Shown piece after piece: positions 1-6,142 of a DNA stretch of 6,142 nucleotides. Each line of letters starts with the position of its first letter. The first letter of the stretch is position 1. Position numbers and translations under genes: made by a program. The stretch is from Nitrospirota bacterium (GTDB lineage: Bacteria > Nitrospinota > Nitrospinia > Nitrospinales > Nitrospinaceae): contig QIDN01000146.1 in NCBI GenBank assembly GCA_003229345.1, positions 1 through 6,142 of the forward strand, read 5' to 3'. Below the pieces are notes generated by a model. That model saw only the letters and a list, made by a program, of their open reading frames with translations, ran no database searches and had not been told where the DNA came from.

Positions 1-3
1 ACT

Positions 4-14
4 GTGTCGGACAC
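4..14. repeat. REP-like palindrome at window edge
   Basis: The arms GTGTC and GACAC flank a single G, and the next bases are CTATCC. Palindromes of this kind occur at the ends of small transposable elements and as REP sequences mobilised by IS200-like (RAYT) transposases. Only one copy is seen, it lies at the window edge, and no transposase gene is present, so the assignment is inference. Confidence 0.2.
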
Positions 15-86
15 CTATCCCGAGATTTGGTAGATGTAATTCAATTCCCGTACCAAGTTGTAAAAGGAGCACCGTTAAACCATTAG

Positions 87-108
87 AAATTAAATAACCA
101 TTTAATTT
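87..108. repeat. Perfect AT-only inverted repeat (9-bp stem)
   Basis: The arms AAATTAAAT and ATTTAATTT are perfect reverse complements around the 4-base loop AACC, and the stem consists only of A and T. A short T run follows. It could end a transcript arriving from the left, or be a protein-binding site, but it lacks the GC-rich stem of a typical intrinsic terminator. Its structure is certain; its function is unknown. Confidence 0.45.
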
Positions 109-132
109 TCAAAGGCTTAAAATATTAAAGGA

Positions 133-156
133 CGCTCTTTAGGTTCTGAAAGAGTG
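133..156 (+). repeat. Hairpin-forming inverted repeat in the leader
   Basis: CGCTCTTT pairs with AAAGAGTG to give an 8-bp stem, including one G-T wobble, around an 8-base loop. No T tract follows, so it is not a terminator. It lies about 310 bases before fliL and could be an RNA stem in a long leader or simply chance. Confidence 0.3.
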
Positions 157-234
157 CTGGAGGGTGAATTCAATTTGCATGAAAAAAGCGCATAACCCGG
201 TTGTGTGCAATAAAAACGAACAGATACTCAAGTA

Positions 235-264
235 TTGGACGGGTTTTACCGTGAAAGGTATATA
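235..264 (+). promoter_or_regulatory. Weak sigma70-like promoter candidate (distal)
   Basis: TTGGAC at 235-240 and TATATA at 259-264 are separated by 18 bases, a permitted sigma70 spacing. The -35 match is poor. A small palindrome (ATACT-CA-AGTAT, 224-235) touches the -35, and another (AGGTT-GT-AACCT, 266-277) covers the expected start point. Both could be operator sites. If active, this promoter would give fliL a leader of about 190 bases. Confidence 0.22.
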
Positions 265-384
265 AAGGTTGTAACCTGTTGAAATTGGTATTGATTCTGC
301 CTTCCTGAGCCCCGATCGGAGAAAAGGGGACTGCGAGAGGGGAGGGCATAAGAGGATCTACCTGAGGTTCACCCTAAAGGAGAT

Positions 385-413
385 TTGGGTTATGGCTTAT
401 ATGGATTTATAAT
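385..413 (+). promoter_or_regulatory. Sigma70-like promoter candidate before fliL
   Basis: A perfect -10 hexamer TATAAT at 408-413 is preceded, with the ideal 17-base spacer, by TTGGGT at 385-390, which keeps the TTG of the -35 consensus. Transcription would begin near 420, about 45 bases before the fliL ATG. The same bases also contain a six-codon ORF with a good ribosome site, so the TATAAT may instead be part of that mini-ORF. I found no sigma54 (GG-N10-GC) or sigma28 pattern in the leader. Confidence 0.35.
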
Positions 414-464
414 GTAATTGAGGTATTTTTCTCATGGACCCTCTAGACAGAAAGAACCTGGCTC

Positions 465-983
465 ATGGCTGAGGAACAACCCATTATAGAAAATGATCAG
501 GCGGGGCCAGCTCCCCGAAGTTCCTCGATGAATATCCTTTTGATGGTGGTGCTGATCTTGATCGCCGGAGTCGGGGGTTACTTTTTCCAAGAGTTGATTT
601 CCGGAAACTCCGAGTCCAAGGCTCCGTCTCCTCTGATGCAGACTCAGCCAGTTACGACGGCCCGGCCGGTATCGTCGGCGGTGGGAGTCATGGTTCCTCT
701 GGAGCCTTTTATGGTGAACCTGGCAAGGACCAAGGGGAGCCGGATTTTAAAGGTGACAGTCACACTGGAATTGAACAATCCGGCGGTCCAACCGGAGGTT
801 GAAGACAACCGGCAAAAGATCATGGATTCCATTCTGGTCTTACTGAGCAGTAAAACGTTCGAAGATGTGTATTCGATTCAAGGAAAATTTAAACTGAAAG
901 ATGAAATTACTACGCGGGTCAACCGGTTTCTGGCAATAGGGCATGTCAAGGAAGTGTATTTCTCTGAATTTTTAATTCAATAA
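465..983 (+). CDS. fliL: Flagellar basal body-associated protein FliL
   Basis: A 172-residue single-pass inner-membrane protein of the FliL family, which surrounds the MotA/MotB stator at the flagellar motor and supports torque and swimming. Residues 1-22 are a short cytoplasmic tail, about 23-41 form the transmembrane helix (MNILLMVVLILIAGVGG), 45-75 are a P/S/T-rich linker, and the rest is the periplasmic domain. That domain opens with the family motif PLEPFMVNL (78-86) and ends in VYFSEFLIQ, the usual hydrophobic C-terminus. Length is normal. The start is fixed because an in-frame TAG lies at 444-446 with no earlier start codon. The ribosome site is weak (AGAAAG); the ATG lies inside a 13-codon ORF (434-472), so translation may be coupled. 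It heads the operon, 46 bases before fliM. Confidence 0.93.
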   Translation: MAEEQPIIENDQAGPAPRSSSMNILLMVVLILIAGVGGYFFQELISGNSESKAPSPLMQTQPVTTARPVSSAVGVMVPLEPFMVNLARTKGSRILKVTVTLELNNPAVQPEVEDNRQKIMDSILVLLSSKTFEDVYSIQGKFKLKDEITTRVNRFLAIGHVKEVYFSEFLIQ

Positions 984-1029
984 ATCCTTAGCAATTTTTT
1001 TTGATAAGGGTTTGGCAGGGTTAATTGAT

Positions 1030-2001
1030 ATGGAACATGTTTTATCTAAAGGGGAAGTCGATGCCTTGTTGAGAGGTGTCAGCGAGGGGCAAATTGAAAC
1101 AGAGACCGATGCTCCTGAGGAAGTCAGTGGAGTGGTTCCCTACGACCTGACCAGTCAGGAGAAAATAGTTCGTGGGCGCCTCCCGACTCTGGATATTATC
1201 AATCAGATGTTTTCGAGGTTGTTTCGGAACTCATTCTCCAGTTTGATGCGCAAATCAGCCGATATCAGCACGGTTTCCACCGACTCGCTTAAATTCGGCG
1301 AATTTTTGCGGTCTCTGTCGGTGCCCTCCAGCTTGCATGTGTTTCGCATGGAGCCACTACGCGGGTTTGGCCTGATGGTGATTGAAAGCCGTTTGGTGTT
1401 TTCCTTTGTTGATAATTTTTTTGGGGGAACGGGAGCCTCTGATATCGAAGCTCTGGGCCGGGATTTCAGCGCTATTGAAATCCGAATGACCAAGAAAGTG
1501 GTTCAGAACGCTTTGGAAGATTGGGAGCGTGCCTGGAAACCCGTTCATCCTGTAGCGTGCACTTATGTCCGTTCGGAAGTCAATCCCCAGTTTGCGGCGA
1601 TTGTTCCACCTACGGATGTGGTTTTGGTTATTGTGTTCGATATTGAAATGGAAAATTCCTCCGGAACGGCCACCATTTGTATTCCTTATTCCATGATCGA
1701 ACCCATCATCAATAAACTCAAAGCGAACTTCCAAAGCGAACAGATGGAAGTGGATCAGGGATGGGTCAACCGCCTGCAAAAAGAACTAATGCAAACCGAG
1801 GTGGAGATGGTGGCGGAGTTGGGTCAGGTTCAGATGACCCCCAGGGACTTGCTTGGTCTTCAAGAGGGTAATGTGTTGATGTTGGGCAAGGATGTCTCCG
1901 ATCCACTTTATATCAAAACCGAGGGAACCGCTAAATTCAGAGGCTACTCGGGTGTCTCGCGGGGAATGAAAGCTGTTCAAATTACAGAAGTTCTTCAATA
2001 G
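1030..2001 (+). CDS. fliM: Flagellar motor switch protein FliM
   Basis: FliM forms the middle of the C-ring, binds CheY-P through its N-terminus, contacts FliG through its middle domain and FliN through its C-terminus, and so sets rotation direction. Taking ATG 1030 gives 323 residues. The N-terminal CheY-P peptide is VLSKGEVDALL (4-14). The CheC-like middle domain runs from about 38 to 230 and carries the FliG-contacting GGxG loop as FFGGTG (130-135). The SpoA domain (about 245-322) contains VEMVAELGQVQM and GNVLML. I prefer ATG 1030 because AGGG at 1017-1020 is 9 bases upstream and the family normally starts just before the LSxxEVDALL peptide. The in-frame TTG at 1012 would add six residues, but its AAGGG is only one base away. 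fliN follows after 11 bases. Confidence 0.95.
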   Translation: MEHVLSKGEVDALLRGVSEGQIETETDAPEEVSGVVPYDLTSQEKIVRGRLPTLDIINQMFSRLFRNSFSSLMRKSADISTVSTDSLKFGEFLRSLSVPSSLHVFRMEPLRGFGLMVIESRLVFSFVDNFFGGTGASDIEALGRDFSAIEIRMTKKVVQNALEDWERAWKPVHPVACTYVRSEVNPQFAAIVPPTDVVLVIVFDIEMENSSGTATICIPYSMIEPIINKLKANFQSEQMEVDQGWVNRLQKELMQTEVEMVAELGQVQMTPRDLLGLQEGNVLMLGKDVSDPLYIKTEGTAKFRGYSGVSRGMKAVQITEVLQ

Positions 2002-2012
2002 GGTGAATTATT

Positions 2013-2381
2013 ATGGCTGAACATCAAGACGATTTTGAAGCATTGGATGATATCGATAACCTGGACCAATTCAAGCAAGATCAAAACGTGTCCAGTACCG
2101 GAACATTGTCTAGAGAGGAAACCCAAAACCTGGATCTGATTTTGGATATTCCTTTGACCGTTACCGTGGAATTAGGCCGATCCAAAATGCTGATTAATGA
2201 TTTGCTTCAACTGGGCCAGGGCTCGGTGATTGAATTGACCAAGTTGGTGGGCGAGCCGTTAGAGGTTTTGGTCAATGATAAATTAGTGGCTCGAGGCGAA
2301 GTGGTCGTTGTTAATGATAAGTTCGGGGTCCGTCTGACCGATATCGTGTCTCCCATGGAACGGGTCCAGTCCCTGACCTGA
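2013..2381 (+). CDS. fliN: Flagellar motor switch protein FliN
   Basis: FliN forms the base of the C-ring together with the FliM C-terminal domain and also docks the FliH-FliI export ATPase complex. The 122-residue product has an acidic, variable N-terminal segment (residues 1-38, rich in D and E) and one SpoA domain (about 41-117). That domain shows the hallmark stretch LILDIPLTVTVELGRSKM, then LLQLGQGSVIELTKLVGEPLE (split here: LLQLGQGSVI, residues 64-73, and ELTKLVGEPLE, 74-84), and VARGEVVVVNDKFGVRLTDI near the end. Length is normal for a FliN without an N-terminal CheC fusion. The ribosome site is AGGGTGA directly after the fliM stop, so the two genes are very probably co-translated. Downstream the tight spacing breaks, with 215 bases before fliO. 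Confidence 0.95.
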   Translation: MAEHQDDFEALDDIDNLDQFKQDQNVSSTGTLSREETQNLDLILDIPLTVTVELGRSKMLINDLLQLGQGSVIELTKLVGEPLEVLVNDKLVARGEVVVVNDKFGVRLTDIVSPMERVQSLT

Positions 2382-2545
2382 CGCGCCCGCTTCTCTACTT
2401 TTCCTTTTAGATTCTAAGTCCCTCTCAGGCTTATTTTTTCCGCGCGCGACTCCTCATTCATATCCGTTAGACTGCATTCTCCATTTTAAAGCTCCATTGA
2501 TCAGATAATTTCGGTACGACCTTTGCATTTATCTATTTGGATCAT

Positions 2546-2568
2546 TAGTGTCGGTATTTTTGACGCTA
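2546..2568 (+). repeat. Hairpin-forming inverted repeat before fliO
   Basis: TAGTGTC and GACGCTA pair over 7 bp (one G-T wobble) around a 9-base T-rich loop, ending 28 bases before the fliO ATG. It lies in the 215-base fliN-fliO gap (2382-2596), which is otherwise pyrimidine-rich and holds no ORF on either strand. No T tract follows the stem, so a terminator is unlikely. An RNA processing or stability stem, or an operator, would fit. I see no good promoter in the gap. Confidence 0.3.
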
Positions 2569-2596
2569 TTCGTACGCCCAATGGAAAGGTTAAATC

Positions 2597-3931
2597 ATGA
2601 AAATTATTGGTCAGATTGTGGCAGGAACCCTTGGTTTTGTCTTGCTTTGGACGCACCTCGCTTTTTCTTCGCAGTCGCTTTCGAACTACAATTTGTTACG
2701 TGATGTTACTGTGGATCGCAAGGGTGGAGAACTGCTGATTCAACTTAAATTCAAAAAACCGCCCGTCCATTTTCAGGGCCCAAAATTTTTCAAAAAATCC
2801 ATTCAGATAGACTTCCCTTTTGCTTATGTGAATCCGTCCAAGCGTTATTTTTATACGGGGGATGACCGGATCCGGCAGGTCTATGTTTCGCAGCTTGATC
2901 CCAAATGGCTACGATTGCGTTTGATACTGGCTCCCGGCGCTTCGATTCTCAAGGATGAAACCGTGGTGGAACAGGTGGGGCGCGTGCTTCGTATTCGAAT
3001 CCACCCAGGCGCAACGGAGCCGACTGCAGCCCAGGATAATGAGGTTTCAGAGTCGCTGGAAAGTTTGCTGGCCCGGGCTTCGCGCATCCAGCGAACGAAA
3101 GTCATTCAAACCAAAACAACTTCCGGGCAGCTGTTAAAACCTGATCTTTCTGCAACACAACCACCGGTTTCCCAACCGGCGAAAGAGGTGAAGCCCGTTG
3201 CTTCGATGAAAAAAACGGACAAGACATCTACGCCGCTGTCACAAGTGCTGGGTCAGGCTTTGAAGAGTGAGCAGCCAAAAAAAAAGTCTTCGTCCGAGCC
3301 TATGGCCTTGAAAACCAAAAAGGCCGGACTATTGGATTTTGAAAATGACCTATCCGTTGGAAAACCCGATTTGTTCTCGGCCAGCCTCAAGATGGTTTAT
3401 ACCCTGGGGTTGGTTTTGGGCTTGATATTTGTCATATTTCACTTGTTTAAAAAGTTTGGCTTGAAGAACAGCGTCTTCGGTGGCGAAGGGAAACCCATCA
3501 AGGTTTTATCGACCGGATTTCTGGCTCCCAGGAAAAGTATCGCTCTGGTAGAGGTGGCCGGAGATGTTCTGGTCATAGGGATTTCCAACGATCAGATTTC
3601 ATTGTTGGGAAACGTTCAGGATCCGGAAAGGATTGAGCAGATTAAAGGGACGCTGCATAAAAAGGGTCACGAACGGAAACCGGTTGCAGCGTCTTCCAAG
3701 CCTGATAATGAAGTGATCCCGCCGCAGACCGTGAAAGTGAATAAAAAACAGCAGGCTAAGAGGCAGGGAGTCGACGTTTACAACAAACGTCTGGTCAAGT
3801 CTGGTTCGACCAATTCGTTTGGAGAATACGTGAAGCAATTCGAGAATTCTTCCGAAGCCGAACAGCCTGCGATGAATGATGTTGCTTCGCGAGTCAAAAA
3901 AAACCTGGGAGAGGTCCCGATTTTCAAATGA
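2597..3931 (+). CDS. fliO: Long FliO-family export-gate protein with AMIN-like N-terminal domain
   Basis: FliO promotes assembly of the FliP ring in the flagellar type III export gate. Typical FliO is only about 100-200 residues; this one has 444. Residues 1-24 look like a signal or anchor sequence. About 31-137 is a beta-rich segment resembling an AMIN domain: LRDVTVDRKGGELLIQLKF, then KSIQIDFP, then IRQVYVSQL and LRLRLIL. Residues 138-260 are a low-complexity linker rich in K, P, S, T and Q. A transmembrane helix follows at 264-284, then the FliO core (298-352, with IKVLSTGFLAPRKSIALVEV and LLG), then a basic hydrophilic tail to 444. The start is fixed by an in-frame TAA at 2591; AAAGG at 2585-2589 is the ribosome site. 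The stop overlaps fliP as ATGA. Identity rests on the TM-plus-core region and position; the AMIN reading is by eye. Confidence 0.85.
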   Translation: MKIIGQIVAGTLGFVLLWTHLAFSSQSLSNYNLLRDVTVDRKGGELLIQLKFKKPPVHFQGPKFFKKSIQIDFPFAYVNPSKRYFYTGDDRIRQVYVSQLDPKWLRLRLILAPGASILKDETVVEQVGRVLRIRIHPGATEPTAAQDNEVSESLESLLARASRIQRTKVIQTKTTSGQLLKPDLSATQPPVSQPAKEVKPVASMKKTDKTSTPLSQVLGQALKSEQPKKKSSSEPMALKTKKAGLLDFENDLSVGKPDLFSASLKMVYTLGLVLGLIFVIFHLFKKFGLKNSVFGGEGKPIKVLSTGFLAPRKSIALVEVAGDVLVIGISNDQISLLGNVQDPERIEQIKGTLHKKGHERKPVAASSKPDNEVIPPQTVKVNKKQQAKRQGVDVYNKRLVKSGSTNSFGEYVKQFENSSEAEQPAMNDVASRVKKNLGEVPIFK

Positions 3932-4689
3932 AACGACTGGCGCTCATTTTAATTTCAGTGTTCGTACTATGGATGACGGTTAACTTTGCAGTTCCTCAGG
4001 ATGCTTCCGCCATTCCTATTCCCACGATTCAGTTCGGGGTGGAGGATGCCGGGGAACCCAGCACCTTGTCGACCGCTTTGCAGATCATGTTTCTGCTGAC
4101 AATTTTGACGCTGGCGCCATCGATCCTGATTCTGATGACATCATTTTCCCGTTTTGTCATTGTCCTGTCTTTTCTCAGGCAAGCGATGGGGACCCAGCAG
4201 ACGCCACCGACGCAGGTGTTGATCGGGCTGGCCCTGTTCCTGACCTTTTTTGTCATGAGCCCGGTACTGTCAGAAATCAACGACAAGGCCCTGCAACCGT
4301 ATCTGAATGAAGAGATCACCCAGGGGAAAGCGTTGGAACTGGCGCAAACGCCGATTAAAACTTTTATGTTGAGGCAGACCCGCGAAAAGGATCTGGCTTT
4401 GTTCATCAACATGGATCAAGGGAAACGGCCGGAGACGCTGGAGGAAGTCAAAATTCAGTCGGTGGTGCCCGCATTTGTGATTAGCGAACTGAAAACAGCG
4501 TTTCAAATCGGTTTTCTGATTTATATCCCGTTTTTGATACTCGACATGGTTGTGGCCAGTATTCTTCTTTCCATGGGAATGATGATGCTGCCGCCTGTGC
4601 TGATTTCTTTACCGTTTAAATTGATGCTGTTTGTGATGGTCGACGGTTGGCACTTGACCGTCGGTTCCCTCGTCAAAAGTTTTGCATAG
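3928..4689 (+). CDS. fliP: Flagellar type III export-gate protein FliP
   Basis: FliP forms the five-subunit core of the FliP5-FliQ4-FliR1 export channel in the inner membrane, through which rod, hook and filament subunits pass. The 253-residue product has a cleavable-type signal peptide (1-28, ending in ASA), as known for FliP. Membrane segments follow around 50-72 and 94-112, then a loop, then about 180-235. The family signature is plain: TSFSRFVIVLSFLRQAMGTQ (71-90) followed by QTPPTQVLIGLALFLTFFVM. The methionine cluster in GMMMLPP (M218-M220) corresponds to the Met gasket that seals the closed pore. The start codon overlaps the fliO stop (ATGA). The nearest Shine-Dalgarno-like bases (GGAGAGG, 3908-3914) are 13 or more bases away, which points to translational coupling with fliO. 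Confidence 0.97.
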   Translation: MKRLALILISVFVLWMTVNFAVPQDASAIPIPTIQFGVEDAGEPSTLSTALQIMFLLTILTLAPSILILMTSFSRFVIVLSFLRQAMGTQQTPPTQVLIGLALFLTFFVMSPVLSEINDKALQPYLNEEITQGKALELAQTPIKTFMLRQTREKDLALFINMDQGKRPETLEEVKIQSVVPAFVISELKTAFQIGFLIYIPFLILDMVVASILLSMGMMMLPPVLISLPFKLMLFVMVDGWHLTVGSLVKSFA

Positions 4690-4698
4690 GATGGAGTG

Positions 4699-4968
4699 AT
4701 GACCGAACAATTTATTGTGGACTTTGCCATGAGCTCCATTAAAACCACACTTCTGGTTTCCGCGCCCATGCTGGGCTTTGGCCTGGTCACCGGACTGGTG
4801 ATATCCATTTTTCAGGCGGTTACTTCCATTCAGGAACTGACGTTGACGTTTATCCCCAAAATCCTGGCGGTGTTTCTGGCTCTGTTCCTGTTTTTTCCAT
4901 GGATCATGCGGATCATGCTGAGCTTTACCGAGCAGATTCTTGTGAACTTCCCCAGTTATATTGGATAA
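4699..4968 (+). CDS. fliQ: Flagellar type III export-gate protein FliQ
   Basis: FliQ wraps around the FliP-FliR core of the export gate. The 89-residue product is exactly the usual length and has two hydrophobic hairpin helices (about 14-36 and 50-72). It carries the family stretch ISIFQAVTSIQELTLTFIPK (35-54). I chose ATG 4699: AGGA at 4688-4691 gives a 7-base spacing and MTEQ is a normal beginning. The adjacent GTG at 4696 would add one residue and is less well placed. The gene starts 9 bases after the fliP stop, and its stop overlaps the fliR start as TAATG. Confidence 0.97.
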   Translation: MTEQFIVDFAMSSIKTTLLVSAPMLGFGLVTGLVISIFQAVTSIQELTLTFIPKILAVFLALFLFFPWIMRIMLSFTEQILVNFPSYIG

Positions 4969-5750
4969 TGGAACTCTTCAATCTATCGTATGAAGATTTC
5001 GAACGCTTCATCTTCGTTCTGGTTCGGGTAGGAGCCTTCATTGTATTTGTCCCCATTTTAGGGAGTCAGCAGTTTCCCGCCCGGATTAAAATCGGCTTTA
5101 TCCTTCTTCTCAGTCTGAGCATTTTTCCACTGGTCCGGCATTTGCCCATGATGGAACCCAAAGGACTGCTCGATTTCACCATTTACTTGTTTTCCGAGGC
5201 CACCGTAGGCCTGGTGCTCGCGTATGCCACGCGGTTGATCTTTACCGCGGTTCAAATTGCCGGAACGGTGGTGGACTTTCAAATGGGGTTCGGCATCGTC
5301 AACGTGATCGACCCGCAAACCCAGTCGCAGGTTTCCATCACCGCTCAGTTTCAGAATATTTTCACCATCCTGCTCTATCTGGCGCTGAACGCACATCATT
5401 TGACCATCTACGCGCTGGTCGAGAGCTTTCAGCTGATCAATCCACAGCAGTTCGGATTTTCCGCCGGAACCATGGCGCTGATTCTGAAACTGTTCGCGAC
5501 TACGTTTGTGGTGGCCGTTAAAATCGCCGCTCCCATCATGGCGATTTTGTTTTTTATCAGTGTGGGGTTGGGTTTGGTGGCTCGTACGGTTCCGCAGATG
5601 AATGTTTTTATCGTCGGGTTTCCATTGCAGATCGGGGTCGGGCTTTTGATGGTGGGGCTCACCATGAGTTTTTTTAGTATGGTGATGACGCAACACATCT
5701 CGCAATTACCCAGCTGGCTGATGGGCTTGATGCACACCATGGCAAAATGA
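4968..5750 (+). CDS. fliR: Flagellar type III export-gate protein FliR
   Basis: FliR supplies the single subunit that completes the FliP-FliR helical pore and bridges to FlhB. The 260-residue product matches the usual length and is strongly hydrophobic, with several membrane segments. Family landmarks are VRVGAFIVFVPILGSQQFPA (19-38), FQMGFGIVNVIDPQTQSQVS (104-123) and GLVARTVPQMNVFIVGFPLQ (202-221). The reading frame is open further upstream to an ATG at 4899, but that would overlap most of the fliQ 3' end and add 23 residues unlike the family. ATG 4968 in the TAATG overlap with fliQ is therefore the start. It has no clear ribosome site of its own, so translation is probably coupled to fliQ. 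Confidence 0.96.
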   Translation: MELFNLSYEDFERFIFVLVRVGAFIVFVPILGSQQFPARIKIGFILLLSLSIFPLVRHLPMMEPKGLLDFTIYLFSEATVGLVLAYATRLIFTAVQIAGTVVDFQMGFGIVNVIDPQTQSQVSITAQFQNIFTILLYLALNAHHLTIYALVESFQLINPQQFGFSAGTMALILKLFATTFVVAVKIAAPIMAILFFISVGLGLVARTVPQMNVFIVGFPLQIGVGLLMVGLTMSFFSMVMTQHISQLPSWLMGLMHTMAK

Positions 5751-5782
5751 CTCTCGATAACAGAAGTTAAAGGATTGGGGTT

Positions 5783-6142
5783 ATGGCAGAAGAAGCCAAT
5801 GTTGATCAGAAAACAGAAGAGCCGTCAGCGAAACGGATCCAGGATGCCGAAGGAAAGGGTAATTTTGCCCATAGCCGGGAACTGACTTCCGCCTTCGTTC
5901 TGTTGGCCGCCATTTTATCGTTCGCTATGGCTGGGGCGTTCAGCACCCGGCATCTGATGGCGACTTGGCACCACCTTTTCACTCAAGTCCATGTCATCCA
6001 ACCCAATATGAAGGACATGAGAGAATTGCTGGGATGGGTGATGGACAATTCTTTTACCGTTCTAAGTCCCATTTTGTTTTCCATCATGCTGGGGGGTGTG
6101 ATCGCCAACCTGGTGCAGACCGGAGGCATCCGGTTTTCCATG
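5783..6142 (+). CDS. flhB: Flagellar export switch protein FlhB (5' part, cut by window edge)
   Basis: FlhB regulates opening of the export gate and switches secretion from rod/hook to filament substrates after self-cleavage at its NPTH site. Only the first 120 codons are present and the frame is open to the edge. Full-length FlhB is about 350-380 residues, so the cleavage domain is outside. Visible parts are the cytoplasmic N-terminal motif KTEEPSAKRIQDAEGKGNFA (10-29) and SRELTSAFVLLAA (31-43), which match the family pattern E/DKTEKPTPKRLxDAxxKG...SREL. Hydrophobic segments lie at about 35-53 and 93-112, ending in NLVQTGGIRFSM, a typical FlhB stretch. AAAGGA (5769-5774) lies 8 bases before the ATG. 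The Arg-Glu-Lys usual in the AREKGQ part is replaced by AEGKGN, a mild variation. It starts 32 bases after fliR. Confidence 0.95.
   Translation, partial: MAEEANVDQKTEEPSAKRIQDAEGKGNFAHSRELTSAFVLLAAILSFAMAGAFSTRHLMATWHHLFTQVHVIQPNMKDMRELLGWVMDNSFTVLSPILFSIMLGGVIANLVQTGGIRFSM

Larger units (their letters stand above)
1..464. other. Noncoding leader upstream of fliL
   Basis: No protein-coding gene of normal size is visible here on either strand. The stretch contains a short palindrome at 4-14, an AT-only perfect hairpin at 87-108, a second hairpin at 133-156, two small palindromes at 224-235 and 266-277, a G/A-rich segment at about 308-350 with a weak hairpin at 308-332, two sigma70-like promoter candidates, and several tiny ORFs. 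I found no tRNA, no rRNA and no riboswitch class I recognise; the c-di-GMP-I consensus is absent. It is probably the intergenic region plus the 5' untranslated leader of the flagellar operon. A structured regulatory RNA cannot be excluded. Confidence 0.6.

Overview
The window is one flagellar gene cluster, all on the + strand, in the order fliL, fliM, fliN, fliO, fliP, fliQ, fliR and the 5' part of flhB, which runs off the right edge. It is preceded by about 464 bases with no convincing gene. The order matches the fliLMNOPQR-flhB block of many flagellated Gram-negative bacteria. The coding DNA is of moderate GC and uses ATG starts with purine-rich ribosome sites. The taxon cannot be fixed from this sequence. 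A Nitrospinota- or Desulfobacterota-like bacterium is a low-confidence guess, based mainly on the very long FliO.

Layout: positions 1-464 form a noncoding leader. It holds a REP-like palindrome at the extreme left edge, an AT-only hairpin, a second hairpin, a G/A-rich stretch, two weak promoter candidates and a few tiny ORFs. Then come fliL (465-983), fliM (best start 1030, ending 2001) and fliN (2013-2381). A 215-base pyrimidine-rich gap with one hairpin separates these motor and switch genes from the export-gate genes. Those are fliO (2597-3931), fliP (3928-4689, 4-base overlap), fliQ (4699-4968), fliR (4968-5750, 1-base overlap) and flhB (5783 to the edge).

How the genes work together: FliL sits at the stator. 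FliM and FliN build the C-ring, which switches rotation direction after binding CheY-P. FliP, FliQ and FliR form the membrane core of the type III export gate, FliO helps assemble the FliP ring, and FlhB controls gate opening and substrate switching.

This is essentially a conventional flagellar operon; I see no new system. The points worth a second look centre on fliO. Its 444-residue product carries a probable periplasmic AMIN-like domain before the usual FliO segment. The gene also has two A-rich heptamers in the reading phase of -1 slippery sites. Slippage at the first would release the periplasmic domain alone. Slippage at the second would fuse FliO in frame to FliP.
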